Shown piece after piece: positions 13,001-26,800 of a stretch of 64,000 nucleotides of DNA. Under the pieces are notes generated by a model. It worked only from the letters and a program-made list of their open reading frames with translations. It ran no database searches and was not told the DNA's origin. This DNA is from Schistocephalus solidus (lineage: Eukaryota; Platyhelminthes; Cestoda; Diphyllobothriidea; Diphyllobothriidae): assembly GCA_017591395.1 (NCBI GenBank), contig WEDG01000198.1:124001-188000 (forward strand), in the 5' to 3' direction. A program made the position numbers and the translations under genes. Within the stretch, counting starts at the first letter, position 1; every line of letters begins with the position of its first letter.

Positions 13001-16000
13001 AAGCGCAAGTTACCGTACCTGCACAAACATTATCTGGCCCACACGGGGGATCTCGTCAGATACGACACTCGAACCGTCACGGCGCACACAGGCGTATTTG
13101 GCTTTGCAATCCACTGTGCTGATATTCATCGTTAGGTTATTTGACCTTCACTTGCCAGTAAAATCTGAAAGGTGTGGGAGTACATAATGAAGTAACGTCT
13201 GTTTAAGTCTCTTTCACTACAAAAATGCACGCCTGGATTCACAGTGATATCCTACCCAGCTTAGTCTTAGATGTCATTGCTTACGTTTGACGAACTAGTG
13301 GGCTGATTTATATTTATTATCCATCTCGTATCACAATGCCTTATGGCCCTTATTTGATAAAGCGGTGAAGACCTAGATTACGATGACATCAGGTAACTCA
13401 TTTAAGGTTAAACAGGCTTTATATGACGAGCGTGTGCCTGTTGGCTACCTTTTAGTCTGCCATCTAGACCATAATTTTGATGATAATGCTTTACGAGTCC
13501 GCAAAACCGTTCATTAGATAGGGTAGGGCATGTCATATTTTCAGATATTTTAAAAGTTAGTTTCTCGAATGACGGATAGGATGTGTCAGGATTGTAGAAG
13601 AACTATAATACCCAACTCGCATAATTTAGCCTTGATACTGTTGACTGTTGATCGCTTCCGCCTACATAAACGCAATTTATCTACACTCGTCTGCATAACA
13701 CATTTCAAAAACGCTACTTGTGGAGCGTAAAATGTCTGCAGTGGGAAGTTGAGATTCGGTTAGTGCTTTTCGTTTAACAGAAACATCGTTATTTCACGCA
13801 TTTGGCGAAGAGTAGATTTAAATTTGTTTTCTACTTCCAAATTTTAAAAAGTGGTAGAAAATTTATTTGCGCAGTCTTTTAAATTGCCCCGGCAGTTTCT
13901 TTCCGACACGTGATAAAAACGACTTTAAATCAATGCACAAAGTAAAAATCTGTTGACTGAAATCATTCGTTTTTGCTTGTCAACGTTTCTCTAGCGCCAA
14001 ACAAACTAGCGAATAGTCTATTTGGGTTCAGTATATTTCCATTGAGATTTTTTCGAAAGACAAAGTAGGCTTTCGGAGCAGTTCTGAAGAGATTTTAACA
14101 GATTTAAAATACTGCGCAGACCTTGTTTTTTCGTTCGCACAGAACTCTGTATAACGAATTAGCCAGAATGAATATGATCAACAACTTTGCGTCTACGAAT
14201 ATAAAAGAGTCCATCTAAATGAAATCCTCTATCGTTGAGTTCTAAAAGTAACCACATTTTATCAAGATTCTGGGGACAACTTTGGGGAACCTACGTTTTG
14301 AATGCAGCGCAAGTGACTAGGAGTGCCTTCTTAGGTGCGAGCTCACAGCAGTGGAACTTTAAAAAGACTGTCCATATCCACTTTTAAAAAACCAGCTAGT
14401 CAGACATTTTTTAAGGAGCAACTCCTTAAACAAAAATGCCCTTTACGCATACCGATCATTAAATTGAATTTGATTATTATCAATGATGGTTTCTGGACTA
14501 CATTATCTACCATGGGTGTACAAGTCTTTTAAGGCTTGCGTAAGCTCACGTGTCCTGTAAGTATATTAACAGTCAAGCAATGTACCTCGAAAACTTTTCT
14601 GTCTACCTTGAACGTAGCTTCTCTTTAATGTAACAATGGCAACCAAGCTAAAAATGGGAGTCTGTTGTATAATATTAAGTCAAGAGAAATAATTGGTTTC
14701 CCAATGGGGCTCATGTTTTTCGCGCCGACTGACTGCTAGTTTGATGCCTCGTCTGTCCTATGGCAGCATAACCGCATAATTTGGCAGGCAATGCAAGATT
14801 TATTTCTTCATTTGAGGTGCTTCACTATGCTTCATATGGCTAACCTGTTAGATCGGCGAAAATGGTGAAGACCTACGTGGCCACGGAGATAAGTCTGATA
14901 AAATACGGTTCGCGTTTTACCCATAATTTTGACTTGACATCGTTACTATAATTTAATTTCAGGCGAGGTTGCTTCTATCAACTTTGAATCGCACAAAGCC
15001 GTGTTAAGGTAGAAAAACTGGCATCTTTAAGCTTTGCTGCACTTCCCGTATACTCTTCCTCATATACAGTTCGTCAGGTACCGAATGAAAGGTAACGAAT
15101 TTCACACAAAAACCCTTGTAAAGCACAAGCCACCCAGACCGCATCCACGACAGTTATACTGCGATGCGGTAACAAACTTCCTTCAAAAAAGAAAAAGTTT
15201 GGGTTTCAACTAGCACGTAGTAGCTAAGTAATTATTTATCCTACCCGAAACCATGAAATTAAAAGATGGCTTTATGATAGGTCAATTAGTTAAGGTCTAT
15301 TATAACTGACAATAGATACGGAACGCGTAATAAAACGACACACTAGTACTTGGTTGATCGTACTTCTGCATGTAAAACCTCTGGAAACTGACCTTTAAAC
15401 AACTAAGTTGTCTATGGTGGACTAATCTTAGAAATTATTGAGCATAAAATTTATTTATTTTCCTGCATTGAACAGTGTTTTCTGGGCTAGTCCCAATATT
15501 TCGATAATTCTGAAGAGATTTTATTGACTTGAGGTCCGGCTGTTAGCATGAATAAAATATTATTAACAGCCCAAAGGTGGACATTGGTCTAAACAATTTA
15601 ATGATATTCGTAAGTTAAATCAGAAATATACCTCCTTGAAGCGGTAAACCGGGGCATTAACCTGAATTATTATGGCCTCCATTTGATATTGATGAATGCC
15701 GTTATAACCGAGGGTATAATTTACGATGTCGGTGAGCTGGCTATTAATAGTACCCGCTGTCGACCGCCAGATCGGCCACTCTCCAAATTAAATGGCCATC
15801 CAAACCACCAAGCGTCGACAGTTTTTTAAAGCTGCTGTCGATGCACTGCGTGCTGAGGGGGTTGAGGGCTGTTCTCCCCACATATGACCACCTGGACCGA
15901 CTGCGGAGGCTTATCCAAAAATAAGACCTCATCAAAAACAACTGGTTGCCCAGAAGGAAAGACTATGACTAGTATACTCTCGAGCAATCAGTTTACTACT

Positions 16001-16059
16001 TAAAACTCATTTTAACATCGCATTTTGCTGATGGAGGCTGAAATCCTTCACATTTTTCC
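13001..16059. other. AT-rich non-coding stretch
   Basis: No supported gene or repeat. Short ORFs on both strands look random. A short GC-richer patch at 15740-15940 has open frames on both strands but no recognisable motif. Confidence 0.4.
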
Positions 16060-17370
16060 TACTTGTGCAATGAGTGGACATTGACGAATTGAGGAAAAAT
16101 AGACGCGATCACTGGGACACAAACTTTAGTCACCTGACAATTTGGATTAATGCTCAAGCACATCATCAGATACGGCTACTACATAGACAGAAAATTACAG
16201 AATTTATAGGATGCAGTCGTCATCCTACCACAGACCTATGACAATTTCGGCTCCCTCTTCATCAGGACTGGTTACCTTCTAGCGTGATAATTGCTTGATG
16301 GGCGGCATTCACGTCGCTATTCTCTGAACTTTCATCAGCCGTGATGAAGGTTGGCGTTAGGATTGCTTGGCTCTCGGCTCACCGGTAATGGCTCTGAAAG
16401 CATTATTTACCTGCGTGCCCCTCAATGGTCTCACGATTTTATCTAAACTATGAGCACTGAATATAGGGTGGACAGGTTGTTTCCCTTGTTAACAGATTGG
16501 GGGCCCGTAGCTTGCGGCTCACGCGATTGCCACCTCTCGTGAGAACTTCGGTCATGTCAAATCTGAATATGTGGCCCGGTGTCCTGGAATGAGCCACGAC
16601 ATGAGAATGGGCGTCATTTCTCCGCACTGCTACCGTGTGTTCGGCCATTCGTGAATGGAGCAGTCTCCAATTTCTCCGACAAATTTGCTTGGCCCGCATC
16701 TTCACCAGATTCAATAAGAGGCTCCAGAAATTTCTTGCTCTAACAGTGGGTCTTTTGATCTCCTTTCCTATCGTCCAGTGGTAGCCTTCCGTCTGTGCTT
16801 GACCCCAACGTAAGTTGTTGCGAGAAGGTGGCTAATCTCCCCTGTTCTTGACGTACGGAAATGCTCGCCAAAATTTTCGGTCTGTGCGATTTCGTCGCTC
16901 GTCTCCTTTACGTACGCACCGATCGATGAAGTGCCACGTAAAGCCAATTTTTCTGAAAACCCGTCGAAGCTATGGAAGTTTGGCAACCCTGTTTTTCTGT
17001 TCATTCACCGACATAACGCCTTTATACAACTACATCTGTGGCTGATTGATTGTTCAGTACATGCGTCGTAGATGTCACTTTCTTGAACACTTTGGTCTTT
17101 AAGCCACTGCGGTCCTTGCGGCAGACGAGGACATAAAGGAAGGCCAGGTGGTTGTTTACTTCCTCCTACATCTTAAATTGTATGCCCGCGAACACAGTGT
17201 TGAGACGTTCTTTTAACGTCAATACATGGCCCCGCTCGATGAGAGCAAAGGTAGCATCCAAGTACCGTTTCCATAATTTCGGTCTGTGATGTCGGAAGAC
17301 CAGGGACTCTAGCCATTATAGGATCAACTCGGTTATAAGTTCCGAAACTGGTGAGCCCATTAGTGCACAA
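16060..17370 (-). mobile_element. Penelope-like retroelement remnant (RT end plus GIY-YIG endonuclease plus tail), decayed
   Basis: Minus-strand reading from 17361 downward gives the Penelope-like RT motif 'MGSPVSELITELIL', then a YVDD-equivalent 'RYLDATFALI', then 'NNHLAFLYVLVCRKD' and 'GLKTKVFKKVTST', with in-frame stops. After a decayed linker, 16714-16448 carries the endonuclease C-terminal segment 'RMAEHTVAVRRNDAHSHVVA', then 'HSRTPGHIFRFD'. The sequence below 16448 (about 16060-16300) holds a 'TGATGAAGAGGGAGCCGAAA'-type tail on the minus strand, as found at the 3' ends of these elements. Stops and frame changes show it is dead. The order RT then endonuclease is that of canonical Penelope-like elements. 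Confidence 0.8.
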
Positions 17371-17599
17371 TTTTCCTGCTCACAGATTGTTGCGTGAATT
17401 ACTGAATGAAATGTGAACGTGAAATACGAACTGGGACAGAACGCCAGGTGTTGAAGGACCTGACAAAGGGTCCCTGTGAATATTCAGCAGGGGTATATAA
17501 TGGTACTGTTTAGTGCATTACGAATATAGTCGTCATCCTGCTTGGGTGTGGACCGTTTTGGTCCACCTTTCTTAATCATAGGCAGTTTTCTATCATTCA

Positions 17600-20500
17600 T
17601 AATTCCCAGTGTGACTTTGGTTTATTTTGAAAATAATAGCTAAGGACTCCCACGGCAGCAATTGAGCTGCCAATTTCCGTATACTCTCAAAATCCATTTC
17701 AAACCGGAAGTTCTTCAAAATCTTGATATCGCGGGTTCTCTTTATTTATTTTTTACGGTCCCGATTTTCGACTTTTGAAACGAACTACTATGCAGCAAGT
17801 TCCTTTCTGTTTTTTGTAATTAGTAACGTCGAATTTTTTCAAAACATAATTTTTTAAAGCGGAATTGCTTGGTTGGTACTGGAAGACAATGTGATTTTCA
17901 ATATCTGCCTTCACCTGATTTTCGTTGACGTAAGATCAGATGTTCCATGTCCAGAAGGGATTTCTTTGAAATTGTCTACGCTTATAGTATTTTTTATAGC
18001 ACAATGTACGAACAGTAGGTTATGATCTGCAATATTAACTGGCAACAGGAAATTTACTGAATGCATGAAAACTAATATTTTGCCAAATATATTCAGTTTA
18101 CCTTAAACAAAAAAAAATTGGAATGCATTCGTCTTTAATAAAAGGCTTTCTAACCATCAAATAAATAACAACAGATTTATACCGTACTATCCACTAAAGT
18201 ATGAAACGCAACATTTTATGGGTAGGGTCATCTACTGTACGTCTCAGACGGCTTCAAACGTGTGCTTTTGGCAATTAAAATGAATGATATGGTATTAGCC
18301 TTCCTATTTACTGCCATTTAAACTACTTAAGTTCTAAAAAGAGGCAAATTTAGCAAAAGCTTACCTTTTATCTTGATTTTTTTGTATGTCACGTTCCTTT
18401 GTGATGTATATTTTCTAAAAAGAACGAACGTTAAATATTTATTCATAGCTGAAACACTCAAACCTGAAGCTATTACAGTACATATTTTACACTCGGAAAA
18501 CGTACATGTACGCTGCTAATGGAAACCTGAAAAGCTTTTTGATGGAACATTAAAACCAGCGTGATCTCGGCCTTTTATCCATGTCCCTCACAGCCCATAA
18601 ACAGGGTTCCGTAACCAACACTTTACTCCGACAAACTCCAATCTTCAGCCGTACGGGCCTAAATGTCAATTTAACTAGGAAATAAAAACGTTTTAAGGTT
18701 CCATTTTAACTAGCAATATATTGGTTAAAGAAGACTTTTTGTTGAATTTGTGAACGTCCTCTGATTTCGTCCAATTTTGGCCTCTGCCGAAACTTTACCT
18801 TTTGGCTTTCTTGAGGGCTGTAGAATGTTTGTCTTATCGCTAGCGAACCTTACGGACTATTCTATTTTGGAAGATAAGGTTTGCTTAGTTCACAGACATG
18901 TTAACCGACTTCTTTGAGGTTTCAAACTGTGTTCCATAATTTATCTTGTCTAAATATCGTTCGACAAAATTTGCGCACTCCATCGCTCTTGTTTGCTCGA
19001 GTTTCAGCTTTAAGCAAACGCCCTCGTTGATTTGTGTGATAATCGTGCCTTCTTAACTTCCAGTCTGCCGTTTTTTATACGGTCTTACTCCAAGGAATAA
19101 GTTCTTTAAAACGTAGTTAGATAAGTTGTCTGATTTTACTGAGATGAAAGTGGTCTAAAACCTAAGATTATGTTTTATCATTTAAGTCCCTAATTTTGAC
19201 ATATACGACCCAATTAAAAGCTTAAATTATTGTGCGTTGGGCTTCCCAGTGAATGAAATATACAAAAATCTGATAAATGTACCTAGCGAAAGTTTAGTTT
19301 CTTTGTCTTTATTATTTTTCTATTAACACAAAAATATTTTTTAGTGTTATGTCTTTTATACGGCCTTGGTGGAAGGCGTTCTTATGATGCCTTTCTCCTC
19401 GTCGACTGAGAATTTTGCAAATATTTTATTCAATGTAGATCAGATCATTGAAACCTCTAAATAAACCTCAACGTTACCAACACTTATATAGCGAACGGAA
19501 TTGTTCCCGACTAATATTTTAATATAAGTTTGCATTTTAGAAAACATAGAAACGCGTTACTTTTTGTATCTGGGGCTAGATAAAATTAGAAGAATATAAT
19601 TCAGTGGATCTTTTTTGGCCTATTGGTGGCACCTTTGGAAAAAAACCGTTCATTTTAATCGAAGGCAGCTTAAATAAAAGAACCATCTACATTCTACAAC
19701 AGGCCAAGTGGACAAATGAGCAATATTTTCGTTACATATAGACCTCTCCCATTTTATTGCTCCAATCTATTTACGTACTGTATCCCCATTTAGCTTAAAC
19801 TGTACTGGCCACTTGCAGTTAGAGAGGAGGTCAAAATTAAGAATGGCATTTAAATTCTGAATTTTTTCCTATTTTACCTTCTTGAAATGTGTTCCAGGTA
19901 GACGACGTTTTATATTTTCTCAAATAACTACTTTCTTCTGTGAGTGTAGGCTGCCGTAATGCTAAATCTAATAATGGTAATTCGCTAATTTAGGTCGAAA
20001 ATGCGCATAATAACCATGCTTTTAACGAGTTCATTCATTAAAAGTGATGAAAATAGAAGTCCCCAGAAGGCACTTATTATCAACATACGCGGATGTGCAA
20101 ATTATCTTTACCAGTTCACACTCGGCAAGTGGAAATTGGTGGAGCATGCGAAGTGCGTCGGTCTTTTCGAGCACGTTTCCATGCCCATATTTGAGAACAA
20201 AAGCAACAACCGTAACAGCCGAAGCCGAGTGACCTGTATTTGCAGTCCATTTTTGTCAATCATCTACCATTGTCCCAGGCCTTCAAACGACTGTATTGTG
20301 CATCGTAAGCGGGCAGTGTTGAATAGGCCAGATGACTGAATTTTCATCGAATATTCGAACTTCTACCAACTAATTTAACCTCAAGCTGGAGTAGTTATCT
20401 CAGCAGCTATGGTATCTAAGTGGGAATCACTTCCGAGGATGCGAGTTAAGTTAAGGGAGAAATGTCCAACAGTTGAATATTTAATTTTTCCTTGTTTATT

Positions 20501-20728
20501 CAAGGTTAACTTCTCTCGTCGATATTGCGTCTAAAATTGGAAGTGTCGCTAAAACGACTTCCTTGCTTTTAGGTACGATAAATTATCAGCTAAACATGCC
20601 CTTTACTAATAGTCAACTTAGCATCCACAAGTTAAAGTTGAGGGCAAATTAGACCAAGTTTGTGGTACCGTGAATAAAAGCAGATTCGTATAAAAATAGC
20701 AAGATACTGCATTCTTCCTTCTTTGCAG
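17600..20728. other. AT-rich non-coding stretch upstream of the first firm exon
   Basis: No exon recognised. A plus-strand open frame of 112 codons at 20001-20339 has no motif, and an overlapping frame is also open, so coding status is undecided. Promoter elements of the downstream gene cannot be identified by eye, and earlier exons may exist. Confidence 0.35.
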
Positions 20729-20859
20729 CGTCCTCGAGTGCGGCCATTCTATGATTTTGACCCAGAGGACGAAATTGAGGTGGAGAAATTGTTCAGACCT
20801 TTCCAACCAAGACCAGATACTTGTGGAGGTGATGTTTCAGCAGCCTCACCGGTGGACTT
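20729..20859 (+). CDS. Ig/CH gene exon: acidic/proline segment
   Basis: Acceptor CTTTGCAG and donor GTACGT flank a 131-bp open segment coding 'RPRVRPFYDFDPEDEIEVEK', then 'LFRPFQPRPDTCGG'. Leaves phase 2 and is completed by the G that opens the exon at 31588. First exon of the gene I can place with reasonable support; it has no start codon, so more must lie upstream. Confidence 0.65.
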
Positions 20860-23800
20860 GTACGTATTTTTTGAGTTATACATTGAATGTTTTTGTAAAA
20901 ACCAAAAAATGTTAAAATTGCAGCCTGTTAGAGAAATTCGTGGGGAAAGCTGCGTCTTTCATAACATTATCAACTCACAAAATTACCACTAGACTTTTAT
21001 TCTGCCATTGGTTCTTAACCTGGCCAGACGAAGACTTACTATGAATGAATTATGTACTTTCAAGTGACTGCTCAATTTCAGCTAATGATATTATGCCGAA
21101 ACAGTCCCGACAATGTTAAAAGTTTATAATGAACTTATATTTGCCTGTTGGTAGTTGTTGTACGTCCAGTACGAAGAGATATGTATAATTGGATATTCTT
21201 AATGAAGATAAGTCTGGATTGTTTAATGCAGGAGAGCGGTTACCCGATTAGTGACGTCTACATGTTAATTGTAAGTTGGCGAGAAAGCGAAAAAAGGACA
21301 TTACTAAAGCCTTGTATGTTGAGAAAGTGGCAGACTACGGTAGAGGTAACGCAATCGTAAGGTAATGCAGATGGTAAGGTACAGAATGCAGATGACTTGA
21401 CTCTTCCTTCGGTGGCCTTCATCGTGATTACTGCCAAGATAATTCTCTCGGTTAGTTGAGCTAACAGTTCAGCAGGCGCTTAACTGTAAACCTAGGATCA
21501 CTCGTGATCGGTTGTCTAGGATAAAACTTTAAACTGTCCCGTTTCACTCCTCTGCATTTAACAGTTATGCTTAACTTTCATTCTTTTGCAAAAAGAATGA
21601 ATATCTGATAATTTAACATCCACTTTTCAAGCCAACTCAAAGGCACAACTGCACCTTCTAATGTGATTATAACCGGTCTTCTTGTTCTCAGTACCTTCAT
21701 AGGACATCGGTTGTCGATACACAAAAAATACAAAAGTTGGCAAAAGCTGAACTCGGAGTATGGACGTTCACTGCTCGGTTACGGGACACACTCATCTCGT
21801 TCGAATCCTGCCAATACCCGCACCGCGGCTTTTACGAGAGGCTAAATGACATGACCAACAAAGACAAGTGAGACTGGAATGAAATTTCTGGCTGATTAAC
21901 CGTTATCAGCCTATCATACCGATCCCAAGGTGGTGCATCCCTGGCATTTCGAATCCGCTACCTACGCTCTAACCATTGAGCCATGGGCTCGTCGTCTTGT
22001 CGGTTAATATTGGGAATATTGACATTCTTAGATTAACGCTCATCGATCATTAGCGGAATTCACTCGTCCCTTTTTGCCTTGGGGCTCACTCTCGAGCCCC
22101 GTCAGCAGCCACACAGCGGCAATTATTATACGCAGAAGAACAATACCAAAAAAGAGTGATGAACTTGTATTCAATAGGTCGCGGATTTGAGCCTTGGGTA
22201 AGGTACTACCTGGGGTTGCCTATGGCTGGATGAAAACGGTTGGTAAGAGAGAAATGGTCATTCCAGACGCCCTTGTCTATGTCAGTAATATCATTCTGCC
22301 TATAAAAGCTGCAACTCTTTTGACACTCAAAATATATATTTTTCAGGTTGAAGGTTCCTTTTCACGCAGTTTTAATGTATGGCATTTAAAGAACATAGGC
22401 CGATGCTCTCATTGAGTAAAAGCCAACTTTTTACATTGCTGTGTGCGTGTTGGTCTACGAAAGTTAGAACGCTGTTCTGTGTTTCTGTTAAACACGGCGT
22501 CCGACTAATTCAGCATCGTAAATCTTAAGGGACACTTCGATAACAATAAAATAAATTACCGGCTTTTTCCTCCAAAGCAATGCGTTGGAACAAACCCGTC
22601 CCATGCGTATGTAGAAGAAATTCATTCAGATTGACCCAAGCCTAAGAAGTAACTGTGTGGACATGTCTTTTGCCTGTAGGCTTACAATGATTAATAACCA
22701 CAACCCAACTGCTTATTGGCACGTTGGACTAAGGGAAAACATGTTATAAGCCGAAGTCTCACACGCCCACTTTCCAAAAATTTTGCATCAACTGGATAAT
22801 TGCCATAAGATTCTTGCGACCTACTCGTACATATTGCCCCATTCTTGTGTACGTAAATAGCCAGGCGGCTTAAGGTGGTCGGTTTGCATATGCAAACTCT
22901 TTAGGGAGTCGTCCGTTCTTTGCCTGATAAAGACAAACTGCTGCGACCTCATTCGCAGCTGAAATATACCATGTAACCGATAAACTGCACTAAAACTACA
23001 ATCTTGCATGTTTCATTTTAGCTCGTCTTTGCATCAGTCCATTGGTTTTAGCTGGTACAGGTAAAAGCCTTCCAGGTTCAAATTAAATCTAATATTCTGG
23101 CATTTTAAGGTGATGTGAAATGGACCATAAAATCTTGGAGTGGTCCCTTATGTTTGCAATTTTTCTTGTGTGTCCGGAAATGATTTAAAGTTTAAGGCAA
23201 GGCATGGAAATGAGAATCGCCCCCACCCGGAGATACTGAGCTACTTTCCAGTGAAATGAGGGTAAGATTACAACAATATACCCCATCTGGGCTGATAGTT
23301 GGAGAAATAAAAAGGGATCGCGGGAACGGCTTTGTTAGAATTATGAAGCATCGGAGAGCTGGGTTGGCTCACCATTGTCAATGCGCTAGATGCATTTCCT
23401 CGAACAGAAAACAAAGTGGTGTGCTGTGCAAGTCGGCTCCATATTGATCGATTTCTTTTCCCATCTCGTTATCTCGGTCTTATGGAGAATTTTTGCCTGC
23501 CTGTCAGATACATGAGTAATGGGTCACCACCTCGATGGGAGATGGTTAAGCATCTGCGTTTGTACAGTTTGATGAATATTCTTCTACCCTATCGAGTTGG
23601 TTCGTCGTCGGAATGTGTATGCATGGCTTCCTTACGTTCTGTGAGGCGGGCTTACCCTGGGCTTTGTCTACGTAATGACGCAAGACATCATAAGCTGCAT
23701 AACGGTCAAGGTACCTGCTTATGTAGTTGGCATCTGAATAAGAGGCCTTGAGTGTTAACTGTTATTTTTTTGATTTGCCCCAGCCTAAATGTTCATTCCC

Positions 23801-26800
23801 TCCAAGATCAAATACGTGGCCAAGTTCTCCAATGGGCATTGTATCTTGAGGGTTTCGCGTTAGTCTCCGAAGCCAATTTTTTGTCTTGTAAGCGGTTGAT
23901 AAATTTACATCTTGTTCCCCCAGGGTAGTCGTGGTTACCATCATTTCAACTTATTTTTTTTGAAAAGCTGCGCCGGTTTTGCAAGTTGCACTTTATCTAC
24001 GTTTGCATTAATCGGTGATGCATTTTGCCTGTGGTCGGTGAGCTATGCCTACTCTGACTAGTTCTGACAGTCAAGAAACAGCCCCTAGAACTCCTTTAAT
24101 TTAAGGAATGACCTCCAGACTTCGGAGAGTTGCTTTTTTTGGCCATCCGCACTTTATTCTATTAAAATGCTAGTGAACCCCTTTCCAATTGAATTTTTTC
24201 ACAGCTACGTTTGTGAGACATGGGCGATTGCTGTTGAAATGCTGTACTTGCCTACTTTCCGTAGTTCATCGAAATACTGTAGTTTTCAGGTGTGTAGCTG
24301 CACACCGGCGCACAAGAACGTCGAGGCAGGGCAGGTGGTTGTTTGTTTCGGATACACCGTCAATCGGATTTCTGGCCAACCGTACTCAATGGTTCCTAAA
24401 AGTGTTCAATAACTGCTGTTTTGCCAACGACGAGGGTGTCATCAAAATTCCTAAACGCAGCACTTTGGTCAATAATTAGTGAAATGCAAGTGTTTTTTTC
24501 TATTCAAGAAATAACTTAAAAAGCAGAGCTGATCGTGAGGAACCAATTGGAGGGCATTAATTTTGTTCTCTTGCTTATCCCATAAAGGCGATAAATGTTT
24601 TAAGACAGTGTTTGAGAAGCTGGAACATATGTTTGGACGTCAGTGGCTTATCTCTCTCCTAGTAGCCTTCAGCCAGTACCACTCAAACCCATCGTCTCCA
24701 ATCATGACACTCCGACAGATGGTTCGATGAAATGGACGTTTGGTTGTCTTGTGTTTCTAGCCGCAAGCTAGTGATAGGCTTAGGATTATTACACGGGAAT
24801 ATTTGCCTTTCTGCAATTTTGTGCGAGGTCTCCTTTATAACAGATTGGTTCCCATTTTTCTGTCTTACTAATTTAGGTCATGTTTTTCCGATGCATCCTT
24901 GTTTCATGTGCACTGCTCGATCTTTTTAGTTGGACTGCATTCACGTTGATCGACTCACTAAAAGCACGGCCTGCCTGAGTAAACAGAATGATTGACATTG
25001 AGGGATGGCGCTTGAGTAGATGTAAGAAGGCCATTTTATTTTCCTTTTGCACGTTGTTACCGTTGCTTTCTCTACGAGACAGCTAGATTGCCTAAAATAT
25101 TCAAGAGTTTGTTAAAAGGCACAAACTAGGGTATGATAGGATCACATACAACTTCCTATGCTGCCCTACCAAAGTAAAAGTCTATCACTGAGAGGAAGGC
25201 TAACAGAGCTGACAGCGGAGTTTTAAATCTTAAGACAAAATTATATTCTCAAAAGAAGGATGTCCGAATTTCAGTGTGGCCATACTTTTCCGAAAAAGTG
25301 CATTTTGTATGAAACTGTCTTCCGTCAGTGTCTCCTAATTAGACGAACTCAACGTCACAGTTCTTAGGAGTTCGAGTCAACTTGTATATCGGAGTCCATC
25401 TTCACCCATAGAACTTTTTAAAATTGAGCAGTCTCAATTGCACCAGTTTATCATCGACTCAGTTTGTGTTCTTTCTTTAATTTTACTTGCTGTTTCTTTT
25501 CGATAAGTTTTCTGAACCTACCCCGTCTCATTGTGGGCGAATAAACGACAAGAATGCAATTGGATAAACAGTTCATCATAATGGCGATGGTGAATGCTTT
25601 CTTCCATTTTATTTCCTGCAAGGGATCTTATTGATTGAAAAAAATAATTTGACTTGAGCAGCAGGTGACTGTGGCGCCATGAGTCGGCATGGTAGACAAT
25701 AGTATACTCCCTCCACTACGCCGGTAATATAGGCATCCGTGAGAACAATTCAAGGAAGGCTAACGATTATCTAGTCGTAACCGTGATACAAACGCTAATC
25801 CTAAGCCAATCTCCAAATCGAGCAAAACCACCTTAAAGCTAACCATATCCGTAACACCAAATTTACCCTCCCTGTAAATTAGCGCAAAAGCCTCGGAATT
25901 GGAAGAGGGTCTATATTTCCGTGTCTTGCTGATGTGTTACATTTGTTTGCAAACAGTTGTTCCAAGTCGTTCCTCTGATCTTAAAATAGTTCAGCAGTTA
26001 TGTAGACTCTAAGTTTTGATAAGGGCCGTTTCCCAAGCTTACATTGGCCCGTGGTTTTGGCGGCGATACAGCTGTAAGCTCCCAAATTTCCTTATTTTGA
26101 AAGTGCCGTTGATTTTAATCTGTAGAAACCGGACCTGCCATGGATTCTCACTAGTGAGTAATTTTAAAAGCTAGGTGAAAGAGATATCTATATGTTTTGT
26201 AAACAGCCAACGACCAGTTGTGAATATAATTTCACTCGTGGTTTCGGGTTCCTGATTGTTTCAACGGACGTCTAAAATAACGCCTTTTCCCAGGCATTTT
26301 AATTTACTTACGTCGGCTGAACATTTTAATGGTGTCTACTGGTATAATATGCGATTTTGCCTTCTGGTTTTAATTTTCTTGTAAACGTGATGCGTTTGCC
26401 TTCACAATCTGTAGTCAACTTCGTTCTCCTAAGCTGCATAATAAGATAATCCAAAAGAAACCAGGTCGGAGAAGACAGTATTTGACGTTTATTTACCCTT
26501 AGCGTCCTTAGACTATGTAAGAGCTTTGGACTTCTGATTAACACGTCATGGGTGGGGTACAACTTGTTGTTGGGTATGGCTGGATGATGCCAGCTACTAA
26601 GGCAGAAATGGCTCTTCCAGTCTCCTTTGTATTTGTCAACAATATTCATCAGACCTCGTTATTTGTAATCAAGCAAAACTTGGCACCCTCCTATCATCCC
26701 TGGGATTTGCTCATGCTGTCTCTCTAATAAGGTGTTCCTTTTGTGTCTGGTGGCAATACATTTCAGGCATTGTGCGTGCATTTGCATACTGTTGCTTCTA

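Noticed and set aside
16768..17045. ORFs on both strands between the Penelope RT and endonuclease parts
   Set aside because: They are frame-shifted shadows of the decayed Penelope linker region.
20001..20339. 112-codon plus-strand ORF
   Set aside because: No recognisable motif, a competing open frame overlaps it, and no splice sites clearly define it.
21940..22000. Functional tRNA gene on the minus strand
   Set aside because: Box A is good but box B and the expected cloverleaf are degraded, and the segment recurs inside dispersed copies, so it is a SINE-like repeat.
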